Source: Leclercia adecarboxylata
GTDB taxonomy: Bacteria > Pseudomonadota > Gammaproteobacteria > Enterobacterales > Enterobacteriaceae
Length of the DNA stretch: 64,000 nucleotides
Assembly: GCF_023639785.1 (NCBI RefSeq)
Contig: NZ_CP098325.1
Coordinates: 4,278,001 to 4,342,000 of the forward strand
Direction of reading: 5' to 3'
Made by a program: the position numbers and the translations under genes. The notes beneath the pieces were generated by a model. That model was not told the origin of the DNA, did no database searches, and saw only the letters and a list, made by a program, of their open reading frames with translations. Shown here piece by piece: positions 32,506 through 47,533 of this stretch (positions are counted from its first letter, which is position 1; each line of letters starts with the position of its first letter).

Positions 32506-32524
32506 GATAGAAACTATTCTCATT
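32506..32524 (+). promoter_or_regulatory. Possible Fur-binding region upstream of feoA
   Basis: gatagaaactattctcatt keeps only part of the Fur 19-mer consensus but lies in the expected promoter position 45-65 bases before feoA. Weak call. Confidence 0.35.
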
Positions 32525-32560
32525 ACCATTGTGCCTGTAGATTATTTAACCGTTCGTTAA

Positions 32561-32797
<237 letters not shown>

Positions 32798-32828
32798 CAC
32801 GCCAGCTCTTGTAGCGAGTCTGAAATAA

Positions 32829-35147
32829 ATGAAAAAATTAACCATTGGCTTAATTGGCAATCCCAATTCCGGCAAGACAACCCTGTTTAATCAGCTTACC
32901 GGTGCGCGTCAGCGCGTCGGTAACTGGGCAGGCGTCACGGTCGAGCGTAAAGAAGGTTTGTTCACGACCACCGATAACCAGGTCACGCTCGTCGATCTGC
33001 CCGGCACCTACTCGTTAACCACCATTTCATCCCAGACGTCACTGGATGAGCAGATCGCCTGCCACTATATTCTGAGCGGCGACGCCGACCTGCTGATCAA
33101 CGTGGTGGATGCCTCGAACCTCGAGCGCAACCTCTACCTGACGTTACAGCTGCTGGAGCTGGGCATTCCCTGTGTGGTGGCGCTGAACATGCTCGATATT
33201 GCCGAGAAACAGCAGATCCGTATCGACGTTGACGCCCTCTCTGCCCGCCTGGGTTGCCCGGTGGTGCCGCTGGTCTCAACCCGCGCCCGGGGTATCGACG
33301 CCCTGAAGCTCGCCATTGACCGTCACGGCCGTAACGCCGACGTGGAGCTGGTGCACTACCCTCAGCCGCTGCTGCGTGAAGCCGGGATCCTGGCGAAGGC
33401 CATGGCACACAGCATGTCGTTCAAACAGCGCAACTGGCTCGGCCTGCAGATGCTGGAAGGCGATATCTACAGCCGCGCCTATGCCGGTGACGCCGCGCAA
33501 CAGCTCGACGCGTCCCTTGCACGCCTGAACGACGAGCTGGACGACCCGGCCCTGCACATCGCCGACGCCCGCTATCAGAGCATTGCCGCTATTTGCGATG
33601 TGGTCAGCAACGCCCTCACCGCCGAGCCAAGCCGCTTCACCCGGGCGATGGACAGGGTGATCCTCAACCGTTTTCTCGGCCTGCCGGTGTTTCTGCTGGT
33701 GATGTACGTGATGTTCCTGCTGGCCATCAACATTGGCGGCGCGCTGCAGCCGCTGTTTGACGTTGGCTCCGTGGCGATCTTCATTCACGGCATTCAGTGG
33801 CTGGGCTATACCCTGCACCTGCCGGAATGGCTGACCATTTTCCTCGCCCAGGGGCTGGGCGGCGGGATCAACACCGTGCTGCCGCTGGTGCCGCAGATCG
33901 GCATGATGTATCTGTTCCTCTCCTTCCTGGAGGACTCCGGTTACATGGCCCGGGCGGCCTTCGTGATGGATCGCCTGATGCAGGCCCTCGGTCTGCCGGG
34001 TAAATCCTTCGTGCCGCTGATTGTCGGTTTTGGCTGCAACGTGCCGTCGGTAATGGGTGCCCGCACCCTGGATGCGCCCCGCGAACGCCTGATGACCATC
34101 ATGATGGCGCCGTTTATGTCCTGCGGCGCGCGGCTGGCGATTTTTGCCGTCTTTGCCGCCGCCTTCTTCGGTCAGGAGGGGGCGCTGGCGGTCTTCTCGC
34201 TTTACGTGCTGGGTATCGTCATGGCGATCCTCACCGGCCTGATGCTCAAGCACACCATCATGCGCGGCGAAGCCACGCCGTTCGTGATGGAGCTGCCGGT
34301 TTACCACGTCCCACACCTGAAAAGCCTGCTGATCCAGACCTGGCAGCGCCTGAAAGGCTTTGTCCTGCGGGCGGGTAAAGTGATTGTGGTGGTGAGCATT
34401 TTCCTGAGCGCGCTTAACAGCTTTACCCTCAGCGGCCAGGCGGCGGATAACATTAACGACTCGGCGCTGGCCTCCGTCAGCCGCGTCATCACCCCGCTGT
34501 TCAAGCCCATTGGCGTACATGAAGATAACTGGCAGGCCACCGTCGGGCTGTTCACCGGCGCAATGGCAAAAGAGGTGGTCGTCGGTACGCTGAACACCCT
34601 CTACACCGCCGAAAATATTCAGGAAGCGGAGTTTAACCCGGCGGAATTTCACCTCGGGGACGAACTCTTCAGCGCCGTGGATGAAACCTGGCAGAGCCTG
34701 AAAGAGACCTTAAGCCTGAGCGTGCTGGCGAACCCGATTGAAGCCAGCAAAGGCGACGGTGAGATGGCAACCGGCGCAATGGGCGTGATGAGCGAGAAGT
34801 TTGGCAGCGCCTCGGCGGCGTACAGCTACCTGATCTTTGTTCTGCTCTACATTCCATGCATCTCGGTGATGGGCGCCATCGCCCGCGAATCAAGCCGCGG
34901 CTGGATGGGCTTCTCCGTGCTGTGGGGACTGAATATCGCTTACTCGCTGGCAACGGTCTACTACCAGACGGTCAATTTCAACCAGCATCCGCAGTACAGC
35001 CTGGTGTGTATCCTGGCCGTGGTGCTGTTTAACGTGCTGGTGATCGGGCTGTTGCGCCGGGCGCGCAGCCGCGTGGACGTCAATCTGCTGGCGAAAGGCA
35101 GGACCGCGGCGGCCTGCTGCGAAAGTCCGGCCAGCGACTGTCATTAG
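32829..35147 (+). CDS. feoB: Ferrous iron permease FeoB
   Basis: 772 aa. An N-terminal G domain has G1 GNPNSGKT (10-17), G3 DLPG (56-59) and G4 NMLD (120-123), followed by a helical GDI-like region and a polytopic membrane domain with two Gate motifs. Core segments are [17 protein letters not shown] and [18 protein letters not shown], each with the conserved Cys. The C-terminal cytoplasmic tail has CCESPASDC. It imports Fe2+ across the inner membrane. Confidence 0.97.
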   Translation: MKKLTIGLIGNPNSGKTTLFNQLTGARQRVGNWAGVTVERKEGLFTTTDNQVTLVDLPGTYSLTTISSQTSLDEQIACHYILSGDADLLINVVDASNLERNLYLTLQLLELGIPCVVALNMLDIAEKQQIRIDVDALSARLGCPVVPLVSTRARGIDALKLAIDRHGRNADVELVHYPQPLLREAGILAKAMAHSMSFKQRNWLGLQMLEGDIYSRAYAGDAAQQLDASLARLNDELDDPALHIADARYQSIAAICDVVSNALTAEPSRFTRAMDRVILNRFLGLPVFLLVMYVMFLLAINIGGALQPLFDVGSVAIFIHGIQWLGYTLHLPEWLTIFLAQGLGGGINTVLPLVPQIGMMYLFLSFLEDSGYMARAAFVMDRLMQALGLPGKSFVPLIVGFGCNVPSVMGARTLDAPRERLMTIMMAPFMSCGARLAIFAVFAAAFFGQEGALAVFSLYVLGIVMAILTGLMLKHTIMRGEATPFVMELPVYHVPHLKSLLIQTWQRLKGFVLRAGKVIVVVSIFLSALNSFTLSGQAADNINDSALASVSRVITPLFKPIGVHEDNWQATVGLFTGAMAKEVVVGTLNTLYTAENIQEAEFNPAEFHLGDELFSAVDETWQSLKETLSLSVLANPIEASKGDGEMATGAMGVMSEKFGSASAAYSYLIFVLLYIPCISVMGAIARESSRGWMGFSVLWGLNIAYSLATVYYQTVNFNQHPQYSLVCILAVVLFNVLVIGLLRRARSRVDVNLLAKGRTAAACCESPASDCH

Positions 35148-35155
35148 GAGGCGGC

Positions 35156-35392
35156 ATGGCATCGTTAATTGAGGTGCGTGATTTGCTGGCGCTGCAGGGA
35201 AGAATGGAGGCCACCCAGCTCAGCCAGATCCTGCATACCCCGCAGGCGATGATCGAGGCCATGCTGCAGCGTCTGGAGGCGATGGGCAAAGCGAAGCGCA
35301 TTCAGGAAGAGGCCGACGGCTGCTTAACCAGCAGCTGTAAAAGCTGCCCTGAAGGAAAAGCCTGCCTCAGGGAGTGGTGGGCGCTTCAGTAG
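35156..35392 (+). CDS. feoC: FeoC, [Fe-S]-dependent regulator of FeoB
   Basis: 78 aa winged-helix protein. The helix-turn-helix spans about 1-50 ([20 protein letters not shown]). A four-cysteine loop ([15 protein letters not shown], about 58-72) is the proposed iron or Fe-S site. Eight bases after feoB. The family protects or modulates FeoB in Klebsiella and Salmonella. Confidence 0.94.
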   Translation: MASLIEVRDLLALQGRMEATQLSQILHTPQAMIEAMLQRLEAMGKAKRIQEEADGCLTSSCKSCPEGKACLREWWALQ

Positions 35393-35403
35393 CCTGAAGC
35401 GCC
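35380..35403. terminator. Hairpin at the feoC 3' end
   Basis: ggcgcttca-gtagcc-tgaagcgcc, nine perfect base pairs, overlapping the feoC stop codon. It faces the convergent DUF1471 gene and could end feoABC or the opposite gene; no T-tract is present. Confidence 0.5.
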
Positions 35404-35420
35404 AGATTATTCACAACGAA

Positions 35421-35690
35421 TTATTTGAACACTTCCGCCGTGGCACGAATGTCTTTTTCATTCTTCGTGCCGCTGGTGATCACATAGTAAGTGCCGCCCA
35501 TTTCATCTGCTTTATCAGACAGCTCTTTTTTGGCATCCATCGGCGCAGTTTTGTCAGAGGTAGAAACATCCCCGACCTTTGTCAGATTCATCTTTTTAGC
35601 TTCATCGCGTTGCAGCTCTTTCGCCGCAAAAGCACCAAAAGACAGCGACCCAATAACCAGTGAAGCGACAATTCCTGTGACAAGTTTCAT
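35421..35690 (-). CDS. Small exported DUF1471 (YdgH/BhsA/McbA-like) protein
   Basis: 89 aa. A signal peptide (MKLVTGIVASLVIGSLSFGA, cleavage near AFA-A at residue 22) leaves a mature protein of about 67 aa. The mature part has the DUF1471 pattern: a start like LTKVGDVSTSD, a middle ELSDKADEMGGTYYVITSG and an end IRATAEVFK. Members are periplasmic or surface stress and biofilm proteins (BhsA, YhcN and others). Several ATGs lie upstream (35705, 35696); 35690 gives a 9-base gap to GGAG and a clean signal peptide. This slot holds yhgA in E. coli as I recall, so the gene looks like a lineage-specific insert. Specific function unknown. Confidence 0.85.
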   Translation of the reverse strand: MKLVTGIVASLVIGSLSFGAFAAKELQRDEAKKMNLTKVGDVSTSDKTAPMDAKKELSDKADEMGGTYYVITSGTKNEKDIRATAEVFK

Positions 35691-35801
35691 ATCCATACTC
35701 TCCATCGATTGGTAATTGTGTTTATCGCTGGCGTTACCGCCACCACGACGTAATCAGTATCGTAGCGGCTGGCGACTTTTTCCACGCTGAATACGAAACA
35801 A

Positions 35802-36575
35802 TCAGAGTATTCGTTGACGCAGCGCCGTTAAGGCGGCGCAAAAGGCCTGCGGATGCGAGATGAAGGGCGCATGGGCGGCTTTCGCGATGATCTGCGACTC
35901 GCTTTGCGGCCACAGTGCATCCAGCAGCGGTACCACCTTACGCGGCACCAGCCCGTCCAGCGCGCCATACAGGCGCAGATGCGGTAGCGACAGCGTCGCC
36001 AGCGGGACGCGCAGGTCGATGGTTTTGAGGATCTCCAGCCCGCCATTCAGCACATCCACTTCCGGCATCGGCAAGGCGAGCACCGTGGTTTTCAGCGCGC
36101 GGGCATCCTGACGCGCGGTCTCTGTGCCCATGGTCTGTAGCGCCAGAAAACGCTCCACCGTGCGCTGGAAATCATCGCTGAGCTGCTGCTGGAAACCGGC
36201 CAGCACCTCGGGTTTGATCCCCGGCCAGTCGCTGCGGGCGCTGAAACAGGGAGATGACGCCACGGTCACCAGCGCCTGCACCCGCTCCGGGTGCGTCAGG
36301 GCAATCTGGCTGGCAACCAGCCCACCCAGACTCCAGCCCAGCCAGATCGCCTGTTCAGGGGCCTGAGCCAGCACCTGCTCCGCCATTGCCTCAAGTGACA
36401 TCGCCGCAAAATCGCGGCTGCGGCCAAAGCCCGGCAGGTCCACCAGGTGCAGCGTAAATTGCGAGGCCAGTTCCTCACTGACGCAACGCCAGACCTCGGC
36501 ATTCAGTCCCCATCCGTGCAGCAGCACAAGATGACAATTTCCTGTTCCGACGGTCTGCCACCAAAGCGTGTTCAT
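35802..36575 (-). CDS. bioH: Pimeloyl-ACP methyl ester carboxylesterase
   Basis: 257 aa alpha/beta hydrolase. The catalytic triad is visible: Ser82 in GWSLGG, Asp207 in YGALDGLVP and His235 in AAHAPF. It removes the methyl ester from pimeloyl-ACP so that the chain can enter biotin synthesis. Divergent from gntX with 37 bases between starts, and not linked to the other bio genes, as in E. coli. Confidence 0.96.
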   Translation of the reverse strand: MNTLWWQTVGTGNCHLVLLHGWGLNAEVWRCVSEELASQFTLHLVDLPGFGRSRDFAAMSLEAMAEQVLAQAPEQAIWLGWSLGGLVASQIALTHPERVQALVTVASSPCFSARSDWPGIKPEVLAGFQQQLSDDFQRTVERFLALQTMGTETARQDARALKTTVLALPMPEVDVLNGGLEILKTIDLRVPLATLSLPHLRLYGALDGLVPRKVVPLLDALWPQSESQIIAKAAHAPFISHPQAFCAALTALRQRIL

Positions 36576-36612
36576 CGATTACTGTTCTCTTTTTTTCACA
36601 AGGAGGTTGCCT

Positions 36613-37296
36613 ATGCTAACAGTGCCCGGCTTGTGCTGGCTATGCCGGATGCCGTTGTCGCTCGGCCACTGGGGGGTCTGTTCCCTGTGCGAAAGGGGGA
36701 TGACGACGCGGGCATGCTGTTGCCCCCAGTGCGGCCTGCCGGCCCTCCATCCCCACCTGCCCTGCGGCCGCTGCCTGCACAAGCCGCCGCCGTGGCAGGC
36801 GCTGGTGGCGGTGTGCGGCTATACGCCGCCGATAAGCGCCCTCATACACCAGCTCAAATTTTCCCGACGCACTCAGCTGGCCCAGCCGCTGGCGAGGCTA
36901 TTACTGCTGGCGCTGTTGCGCGCCAGGCGCAGCCGGGATTTGCCGCGTGTCGATATGATGGTCTGTGTGCCGCTCTGGTCCCGGCGTCACTGGCGGCGCG
37001 GGTTTAACCAGAGCGATCTGCTCTGTCGCCCGCTGGCCCGCTGGCTGAACTGCCGCTATGTGCCCGATGCTATTCGCCGTATCCGCGCCACCCCGGCGCA
37101 GCATCAGCTGAGCGCGAGATTGCGCAAACGCAACCTGCAGCACGCTTTTGCGCTTGAATTACCGGTCGTCGGGCGCCATATCGCTCTGGTGGATGATGTC
37201 GTGACAACAGGCGCTACCGTCGCGGAACTCTCCCGCCTGCTTTTGCGAAGCGGCGCGGCGTCGGTTCAGGTATGGTGTCTGTGTCGAACCTTGTAG
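36613..37296 (+). CDS. gntX: GntX / ComF-type phosphoribosyltransferase-like protein
   Basis: 227 aa. N-terminal zinc-ribbon-like Cys pairs (CWLC, CSLC, CPQCGLP and CGRC in the first 60 residues) are followed by a type I phosphoribosyltransferase fold with the PRPP loop VDDVVTTGATV. It is homologous to ComF, the DNA-uptake accessory factor of naturally competent bacteria; the E. coli protein is linked to gluconate use by older work and to DNA utilisation. The AAGGAGG lies 6 bases before ATG 36613; the frame is open 15 codons further upstream but overlaps bioH. Confidence 0.92.
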   Translation: MLTVPGLCWLCRMPLSLGHWGVCSLCERGMTTRACCCPQCGLPALHPHLPCGRCLHKPPPWQALVAVCGYTPPISALIHQLKFSRRTQLAQPLARLLLLALLRARRSRDLPRVDMMVCVPLWSRRHWRRGFNQSDLLCRPLARWLNCRYVPDAIRRIRATPAQHQLSARLRKRNLQHAFALELPVVGRHIALVDDVVTTGATVAELSRLLLRSGAASVQVWCLCRTL

Positions 37297-37354
37297 CGCC
37301 CTCTGGTTGGGCGTATTATACCCAGGTAATTTAGTCAACTATTAGGCCAATGCT

Positions 37355-37930
37355 ATGATCCGTATTTCCGATGCTGCACAAGCGCACTTTGCCAAACTGC
37401 TGGCAAATCAGGAAGAAGGGACCCAGATCCGCATATTCGTGATCAACCCGGGCACCCCGAATGCAGAATGCGGCGTCTCTTATTGCCCACCGGATGCTGT
37501 GGAAGCAACTGACACCGCCCTGAAATTTGAGCAGCTCACTGCCTATGTCGATGAGCTGAGCGCCCCGTATCTGGAAGATGCGGAAATTGATTTTGTGACC
37601 GACCAGCTGGGCTCCCAGTTAACGCTGAAAGCGCCAAACGCCAAAATGCGTAAAGTGACCGATGACGCCCCGCTGATGGAGCGCGTTGAGTACCTGCTGC
37701 AGTCCCAGATTAACCCGCAGCTGGCTGGCCACGGTGGTCGCGTCTCCCTGATGGAGATCACCGAAGACGGCCTGGCCATTCTGCAGTTTGGCGGCGGCTG
37801 TAACGGCTGTTCCATGGTCGACGTCACCCTGAAAGAAGGGATCGAGAAGCAGCTGCTGAACGAGTTCCCGGAGCTGAAAGGCGTACGCGATCTGACCGAA
37901 CACCAGCGCGGCGAACACTCCTACTACTGA
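37355..37930 (+). CDS. nfuA: Fe/S biogenesis protein NfuA
   Basis: 191 aa. An N-terminal A-type-like domain (about 1-95) is degenerate and binds apo-targets. The C-terminal Nfu domain (about 105-190) has the CxxC cluster site C149/C152 (GGGCNGCSM). It carries 4Fe-4S clusters to acceptors, mainly under oxidative stress or iron starvation. It follows gntX by 58 bases that may hold its own promoter. Confidence 0.96.
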   Translation: MIRISDAAQAHFAKLLANQEEGTQIRIFVINPGTPNAECGVSYCPPDAVEATDTALKFEQLTAYVDELSAPYLEDAEIDFVTDQLGSQLTLKAPNAKMRKVTDDAPLMERVEYLLQSQINPQLAGHGGRVSLMEITEDGLAILQFGGGCNGCSMVDVTLKEGIEKQLLNEFPELKGVRDLTEHQRGEHSYY

Positions 37931-37940
37931 TGCCTGTCTG

Positions 37941-37972
37941 TTGGCCCGGTGGCGCTACGCTTACTGGGCCAA
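37941..37972. repeat. Single REP unit after nfuA
   Basis: ttggcccggtggcgctacgc followed by ttactgggccaa, with 7 bp of outer stem. A solitary copy, unlike the paired units elsewhere. Confidence 0.7.
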
Positions 37973-38061
37973 AAATTCTCTCCCCTGCTTTCCCTGCCTC
38001 ATAACATGACCTGCGTCTCAGAATTCACATTTTGACCGCCAGGGCCATTCTCAAGCCGCAT

Positions 38062-38077
38062 ATGTTACCCGTATCAT
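38062..38077 (+). promoter_or_regulatory. GntR operator 1 of gntT
   Basis: ATGTTACCCGTATCAT is close to the GntR box ATGTTA-N4-TAACAT. Together with the second box 126 bp downstream this fits two-site repression (possible looping) of gntT. Confidence 0.75.
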
Positions 38078-38202
38078 TCTCGTGGGCACTAAAACAGCTT
38101 TACGCCGACCGACTAAACTAAAGATTTAGAAGGCAGCCAGACTGTGTGCCATCAGTTAGCTGTTCCCAGTTGGGGCAACATTAATATGTCGTTGAAACAA
38201 TG

Positions 38203-38218
38203 ACGTTACCCATAACAA
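38203..38218 (+). promoter_or_regulatory. GntR operator 2 of gntT
   Basis: ACGTTACCCATAACAA keeps GTTA-CCCA-TAAC of the GntR box and lies 18 bases before the gntT start. Confidence 0.75.
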
Positions 38219-38236
38219 TTTTAAGGCCAGATAATC

Positions 38237-39553
38237 ATGCCATTAGTCATCGTCGCTATCGGTGTAATCCTGTTACTGCTCTTGATGATCCGTTTCAAAA
38301 TGAACGGCTTTATCGCCCTTGTTCTGGTGGCACTTGCTGTCGGCCTGATGCAGGGTATGCCGCTGGTAAAAGTTATCAGCTCCATTAAAGCTGGGGTGGG
38401 CGGTACGCTCGGTAGCCTGGCGCTGATCATGGGCTTCGGTGCCATGCTCGGTAAAATGCTGGCTGACTGCGGTGGCGCACAGCGCATCGCGACCACGCTG
38501 ATTGCCAAATTCGGTAAAAACAACATTCAGTGGGCGGTGGTCTTAACCGGCTTTACCGTTGGTTTCGCCCTGTTCTACGAAGTGGGCTTCGTGCTGATGC
38601 TGCCGCTGGTGTTCACCATCGCGGCCTCTGCCAGCATCCCGCTGCTCTATGTGGGCGTGCCGATGGCCGCTGCGCTGTCCGTCACGCACGGCTTCCTGCC
38701 GCCGCACCCGGGCCCGACCGCAATCGCGACCATCTTCCATGCGGACATGGGTAAAACCCTGCTGTTCGGTACCATCCTTGCCATCCCGACCGTTATTCTG
38801 GCCGGCCCGGTATTTGCCCGCTGCCTGAAAGGTATCGACAAGCCGATCCCGGAAGGTCTGTACAACGCGAAAACCTTTACCGAAGCCGAGATGCCAAGCT
38901 TTGCGGTCAGCGTCTGGACCTCTCTGGTACCGGTCGTCCTGATGGCCCTGCGTGCCGTCTGTGAAATGGTCCTGCCGAAAGGCCATCCGGTTCTGGGCGT
39001 GGCCGAGTTCCTGGGTGACCCGGTGATGGCAACCCTGATCGCCGTTCTGATTGCGCTGTTCACCTTCGGTCTGAACCGTGGCCGCTCCATGGACCAGATC
39101 AACGATACCCTGGGCTCATCGATCAAAATCATCGCTATGATGCTGCTGATCATCGGTGGTGGCGGTGCGTTCAAACAGGTTCTGGTTGATAGCGGCGTGG
39201 ATAAATACATCGCCTCTATGATGCATGATACCAATATCTCCCCAATCCTGATGGCGTGGTCTATCGCGGCGGTCCTGCGTATCGCGCTGGGTTCTGCCAC
39301 CGTTGCCGCTATCACTGCGGGCGGTATCGTTGCCCCCCTGATCGCAACTACCGGCGTCAGCCCTGAGCTGATGGTTATCGCGGTCGGTTCCGGTAGCGTG
39401 ATTTTCTCTCACGTAAACGATCCGGGCTTCTGGCTGTTCAAGGAGTACTTCAACCTGACCATCGGTGAAACCATCAAGTCCTGGTCCATGCTGGAAACCA
39501 TCATCTCCGTCTGCGGCCTGATCGGGTGTCTGCTGCTGGGTATGGTAGTGTGA
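38237..39553 (+). CDS. gntT: High-affinity gluconate:H+ symporter
   Basis: 438 aa GntP-family permease with about 12-14 hydrophobic spans. Family segments include GALMG-type LIMGFGAMLGK, HGFLPPHPGPTAIA, GGGGAFKQVLVDSGV, LGSATVAAITAGGI and HVNDPGFWLFKEY. It takes up gluconate across the inner membrane. Two GntR boxes precede it, so repression is relieved by gluconate. A paralogue (gntU) lies at the right edge of the window. Confidence 0.96.
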   Translation: MPLVIVAIGVILLLLLMIRFKMNGFIALVLVALAVGLMQGMPLVKVISSIKAGVGGTLGSLALIMGFGAMLGKMLADCGGAQRIATTLIAKFGKNNIQWAVVLTGFTVGFALFYEVGFVLMLPLVFTIAASASIPLLYVGVPMAAALSVTHGFLPPHPGPTAIATIFHADMGKTLLFGTILAIPTVILAGPVFARCLKGIDKPIPEGLYNAKTFTEAEMPSFAVSVWTSLVPVVLMALRAVCEMVLPKGHPVLGVAEFLGDPVMATLIAVLIALFTFGLNRGRSMDQINDTLGSSIKIIAMMLLIIGGGGAFKQVLVDSGVDKYIASMMHDTNISPILMAWSIAAVLRIALGSATVAAITAGGIVAPLIATTGVSPELMVIAVGSGSVIFSHVNDPGFWLFKEYFNLTIGETIKSWSMLETIISVCGLIGCLLLGMVV

Positions 39554-39560
39554 TGTGATA

Positions 39561-39648
39561 GTGCCGGGTGGCGGCTGCGCCTTACCCGGCCTACAAAAGC
39601 AGAGCATGTACATTCCGTAGGCCCGGATCGCTACGCGTCACCGGGCAC
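39561..39648. repeat. REP pair (BIME) between gntT and malQ
   Basis: gtgccgggtggcggctgcgc...cttacccggcctac and, inverted, gtaggcccggatcgctacgc...tcaccgggcac. Lies at a convergent junction. Confidence 0.8.
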
Positions 39649-39650
39649 TA

Positions 39651-39676
39651 AAAAACCCGCCTTCTGGCGGGTTTTT
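39651..39676. terminator. Bidirectional terminator between gntT and malQ
   Basis: aaaaacccgcc-ttct-ggcgggtttttt: a GC stem with A and T runs on its two sides, so it can serve both malPQ and gntT. Confidence 0.9.
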
Positions 39677-39678
39677 TA

Positions 39679-41763
39679 TCACTTCTTCGCGGCCGCTTTT
39701 CGCCGCTTATCGATATCCTTAATCAGCTTGTTCACCCCTTCGTCCGCAAACATCGCTTCAAGGGAGGTGGAGAGCTTACGCCGCCAGTTCTTGTACTGGT
39801 AGCTGGTACCCGGAATGTTCACCGGTTCTGCCATGTCAATCCAGTCTTCCGGCTGCAGCCCTAACAGGGCGCTGTTACTGTCGGCGATATAACGCTGCAG
39901 GCCACGGTTAAGGGTGGGGGTCATCGACATCATCGACGCCTTATGCCCGGTGCGTTTCGGCAGGCAGCCGTGCGCGTGCAGCGCATCGAGCAGCCCCTGC
40001 TTCGACAGCTCGCGATCCTGGTACAGCCCGCGCAGCATTACGTCATCAGGGTAGAGACCCAGCGTCTTGCCCAGGGTAAGGTCGCCGCTGTCCCACCAGC
40101 CCCGAAGCGTAGGAAGGTCATGCGTCGTCGCGACTGCCATTGATTGTTCTGGATACGCCTCCGGCGCGCGGAAGTTCTTTTCAAGGTCGTTTTCAAAATA
40201 GAGCACCTTGTAAGAGTAAACGCCGCTGTCACGCAGCTTGCTGACGATTTCCACCGGCACGGTGCCGAGGTCTTCGCCGATCACCATGCAGTTGTGGCGT
40301 TTGCTCTCCAGGGCAAGGATAGAGAGCAGATCGTCCACCGGATAATGCACGTAGGCGCCGTGATCGGCGGTTTCGCCGTACGGGATCCACCACAGGCGCA
40401 GGACCGACATCACGTGGTCGATACGCAGCGCCCCGCAGTTCTGCATGTTGGCGCGCAGCAGTTCGATAAACGGCTCATAGGCGCGGGCCGCAATCACGTG
40501 CGGATCCATCGGCGGCAGGCCCCAGTTCTGACCCAGCGGGCCTAAAATATCCGGCGGCGCACCGACGGACGCTTTCAGGCAGTAGAGCTCGCGATCGCAC
40601 CAGGTCTCCGCCCCGCCCTCGGCCACGCCCACCGCCAGGTCGCGGTAGAGGCCAATCGGCATGTTGTAACCCTGGCTCTCCTGCCAGCAGGCCGCGAACT
40701 GGCTGTACGCCAGCCACTGCAGCCAGAGGTAGAAATCGACCTCTTCAGCATGCTCTTCGCAAAACGCTTTCACCGCCGGGGAATCCACGGACTGATACTG
40801 CTCAGGCCAGACCGGCCAGCCCCAGCGCATTTCGTCCTCTTTCACCTGGTACGCATGCAGGGCATCAAACGCCGCCTGCCAGTAGAGGCTCTCTCCTTCA
40901 CGGGCAACAAACTCGCGGAACGCCGCCATCTGGTCGTCGTTACGCCGGGCAAAGCCTTTCCACGCCATGCGCAGGGCGGCCATTTTCAGGGCGGTGACGG
41001 TGGCGTAATCCACCCACTGGGCATCGCGGGCGCGCTGCAGCGCCTGACGCGTGGTCTCCATGCCCCACCATGCCTGGGCTTCGTCGCTGTTGCGGAAATC
41101 TTCAACGGCGTTTACGTCGATATAAATCACGTTCAGCCAGCGACGGGACGACGGGCTGTACGGGCTGGCGCTCTCCGGGTTAGCCGGATAGAGTGCGTGG
41201 ATGGGGTTGAGGCCGATAAAGGCCCCGCCGCGCTTGCCGACATCGGTCAGCATCTGTTTCAGATCGCCGAAGTCGCCGATCCCCCAGTTATTCTCAGAGC
41301 GCAGCGTGTAGAGCTGCACGCAGGCGCCCCACAGCTTTTTGCCCTCTTTCAGCGCCTGCGGCTCGTAGCAGCGTTTTGGCGCCACAATCACCCGACAGTG
41401 CCAGCGGCTGCCGTCCTGGGTCAGCGTCAGGGTGTGGTAACCCTCCGGCAGTTTTGCCGGAAGGTTGAGCGTTTTACCGCCTGTGGTATGGCCCTTATGC
41501 TGATGCCCCTCCTCGGTGGTCAGCAGCCAGCTATAGTCGCCGCTGCCTTCGAGGGTCAGCGGCATCTTTTTCCCCGCGGTGTAGACCATCACGTTCGGGA
41601 CGGGGGTGACCGCCGCTTTCACGACGGGTTTGGCTTTATGCATGGCATCCAGCAGACGTCTCTTGGTTTCAGCACCAATCGACTGCGGTTTACCATGAGC
41701 ATTGATGTAGCTGGGGCTGATCCCCGCCGCCAGCGCGGCATTATCGAGACGTTTACTTTCCAT
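39679..41763 (-). CDS. malQ: 4-alpha-glucanotransferase (amylomaltase)
   Basis: 694 aa, GH77 family, equal in length to E. coli MalQ. Catalytic segments are LRIDHVMSVLRLWWIP (nucleophile Asp), VIGEDLGTVP (acid/base Glu) and ATTHDLPTLRGWW (third Asp). It transfers maltosyl/dextrinyl units between maltodextrins, releasing glucose and making longer substrates for MalP. Nine bases after malP in the malPQ operon. Confidence 0.97.
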   Translation of the reverse strand: MESKRLDNAALAAGISPSYINAHGKPQSIGAETKRRLLDAMHKAKPVVKAAVTPVPNVMVYTAGKKMPLTLEGSGDYSWLLTTEEGHQHKGHTTGGKTLNLPAKLPEGYHTLTLTQDGSRWHCRVIVAPKRCYEPQALKEGKKLWGACVQLYTLRSENNWGIGDFGDLKQMLTDVGKRGGAFIGLNPIHALYPANPESASPYSPSSRRWLNVIYIDVNAVEDFRNSDEAQAWWGMETTRQALQRARDAQWVDYATVTALKMAALRMAWKGFARRNDDQMAAFREFVAREGESLYWQAAFDALHAYQVKEDEMRWGWPVWPEQYQSVDSPAVKAFCEEHAEEVDFYLWLQWLAYSQFAACWQESQGYNMPIGLYRDLAVGVAEGGAETWCDRELYCLKASVGAPPDILGPLGQNWGLPPMDPHVIAARAYEPFIELLRANMQNCGALRIDHVMSVLRLWWIPYGETADHGAYVHYPVDDLLSILALESKRHNCMVIGEDLGTVPVEIVSKLRDSGVYSYKVLYFENDLEKNFRAPEAYPEQSMAVATTHDLPTLRGWWDSGDLTLGKTLGLYPDDVMLRGLYQDRELSKQGLLDALHAHGCLPKRTGHKASMMSMTPTLNRGLQRYIADSNSALLGLQPEDWIDMAEPVNIPGTSYQYKNWRRKLSTSLEAMFADEGVNKLIKDIDKRRKAAAKK

Positions 41764-41772
41764 CGCGCTTCC

Positions 41773-44166
<2,394 letters not shown>

Positions 44167-44247
44167 AGGGAATCTGCATCCTGTAGAGAGAAAATAAAAC
44201 GTTGGTGCTAGTGTGCCTGGCTACTTATGGCTCTTCCTCCTCCTGCC

Positions 44248-44281
44248 GGGGATTAGGCGGGGAGGAGTAGCAGGGATGAGC
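44248..44281. promoter_or_regulatory. MalT box cluster of the malP promoter
   Basis: GGGGATTAGG (44248), GGGGAGGAGT (44259) and AGGGATGAGC (44272) are tandem near-matches to the MalT box GGGGA(T/G)GAGG. An inverted GGAGGAGGAA-like copy lies at 44233-44243. They sit about 80-115 bases before the malP start. Confidence 0.65.
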
Positions 44282-44610
44282 GATAAAGTGTGATCGCGGC
44301 CACTTTCTGTTGCCGGAGTGTGGGGCATTGAGGATGAGATTACCGGGAAGGAAGTCAAAGAAATGAAATGCAGTTTCGACTGAAATATACCGGCAGGAAA
44401 TAATTACTTACCCGACGTAATATCATTCAGAATTTACTGCCTTCCGGATTGTTATTTCAGGCAAGTTATCATTCCAGGACTTTATTAACTTTTCACAGCA
44501 TTTACGATTCTATATTCCTTTTTATGCTTAACCGTCCGGCATCTCACCAGGCCAGTATCCATGCGCTTTCGGGGCTCATTTAAAAAGTTCCCTTCCCCCT
44601 TCTGACTTTT

Positions 44611-44626
44611 TGTGACAGAGTGCAAA
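44611..44626 (+). promoter_or_regulatory. CRP site of the malT promoter
   Basis: TGTGACAGAGTGCAAA corresponds to TGTGACACAGTGCAAA as I recall it for E. coli malT, with one change. A -10-like TTATAT follows at 44681. This links malT, and so the whole maltose regulon, to cAMP. Confidence 0.8.
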
Positions 44627-44674
44627 TTAAGGGACATAAAACCCGGACATAACTTGCAATAAAGAAGTTTCTGA

Positions 44675-47455
<2,781 letters not shown>

Positions 47456-47460
47456 TGCAT

Positions 47461-47526
47461 CGCCCGGCGGCGCTACGCTTGCCGGGCCTACGCTTTGTAG
47501 GTCGGGTAAGCGCAGCGCCACCCGAC
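47461..47526. repeat. REP pair (BIME) between malT and glpR
   Basis: cgcccggcggcgctacgctt...gccgggcctac and inverted gtaggtcgggtaagcgcagc...gccacccgac. The two genes are convergent here. Confidence 0.8.
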
Positions 47527-47533
47527 ACCACAG

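Larger units (their letters stand above)
37931..38236. other. nfuA-gntT spacer with gntT control region
   Basis: 306 bases. It begins with a single REP unit (37941-37972) that may help end nfuA transcription, and ends with two GntR operators before gntT. I saw no convincing CRP site, although E. coli gntT is CRP-dependent. Confidence 0.7.

Noticed and set aside
33276..34652. 458-aa minus-strand ORF opposite feoB
   Set aside because: His/Gln/Arg-rich composition typical of antisense translation; feoB is complete on the other strand.
38015..38040. CRP site before gntT
   Set aside because: gcgtctcagaattcacat has only one good half-site and wrong spacing.
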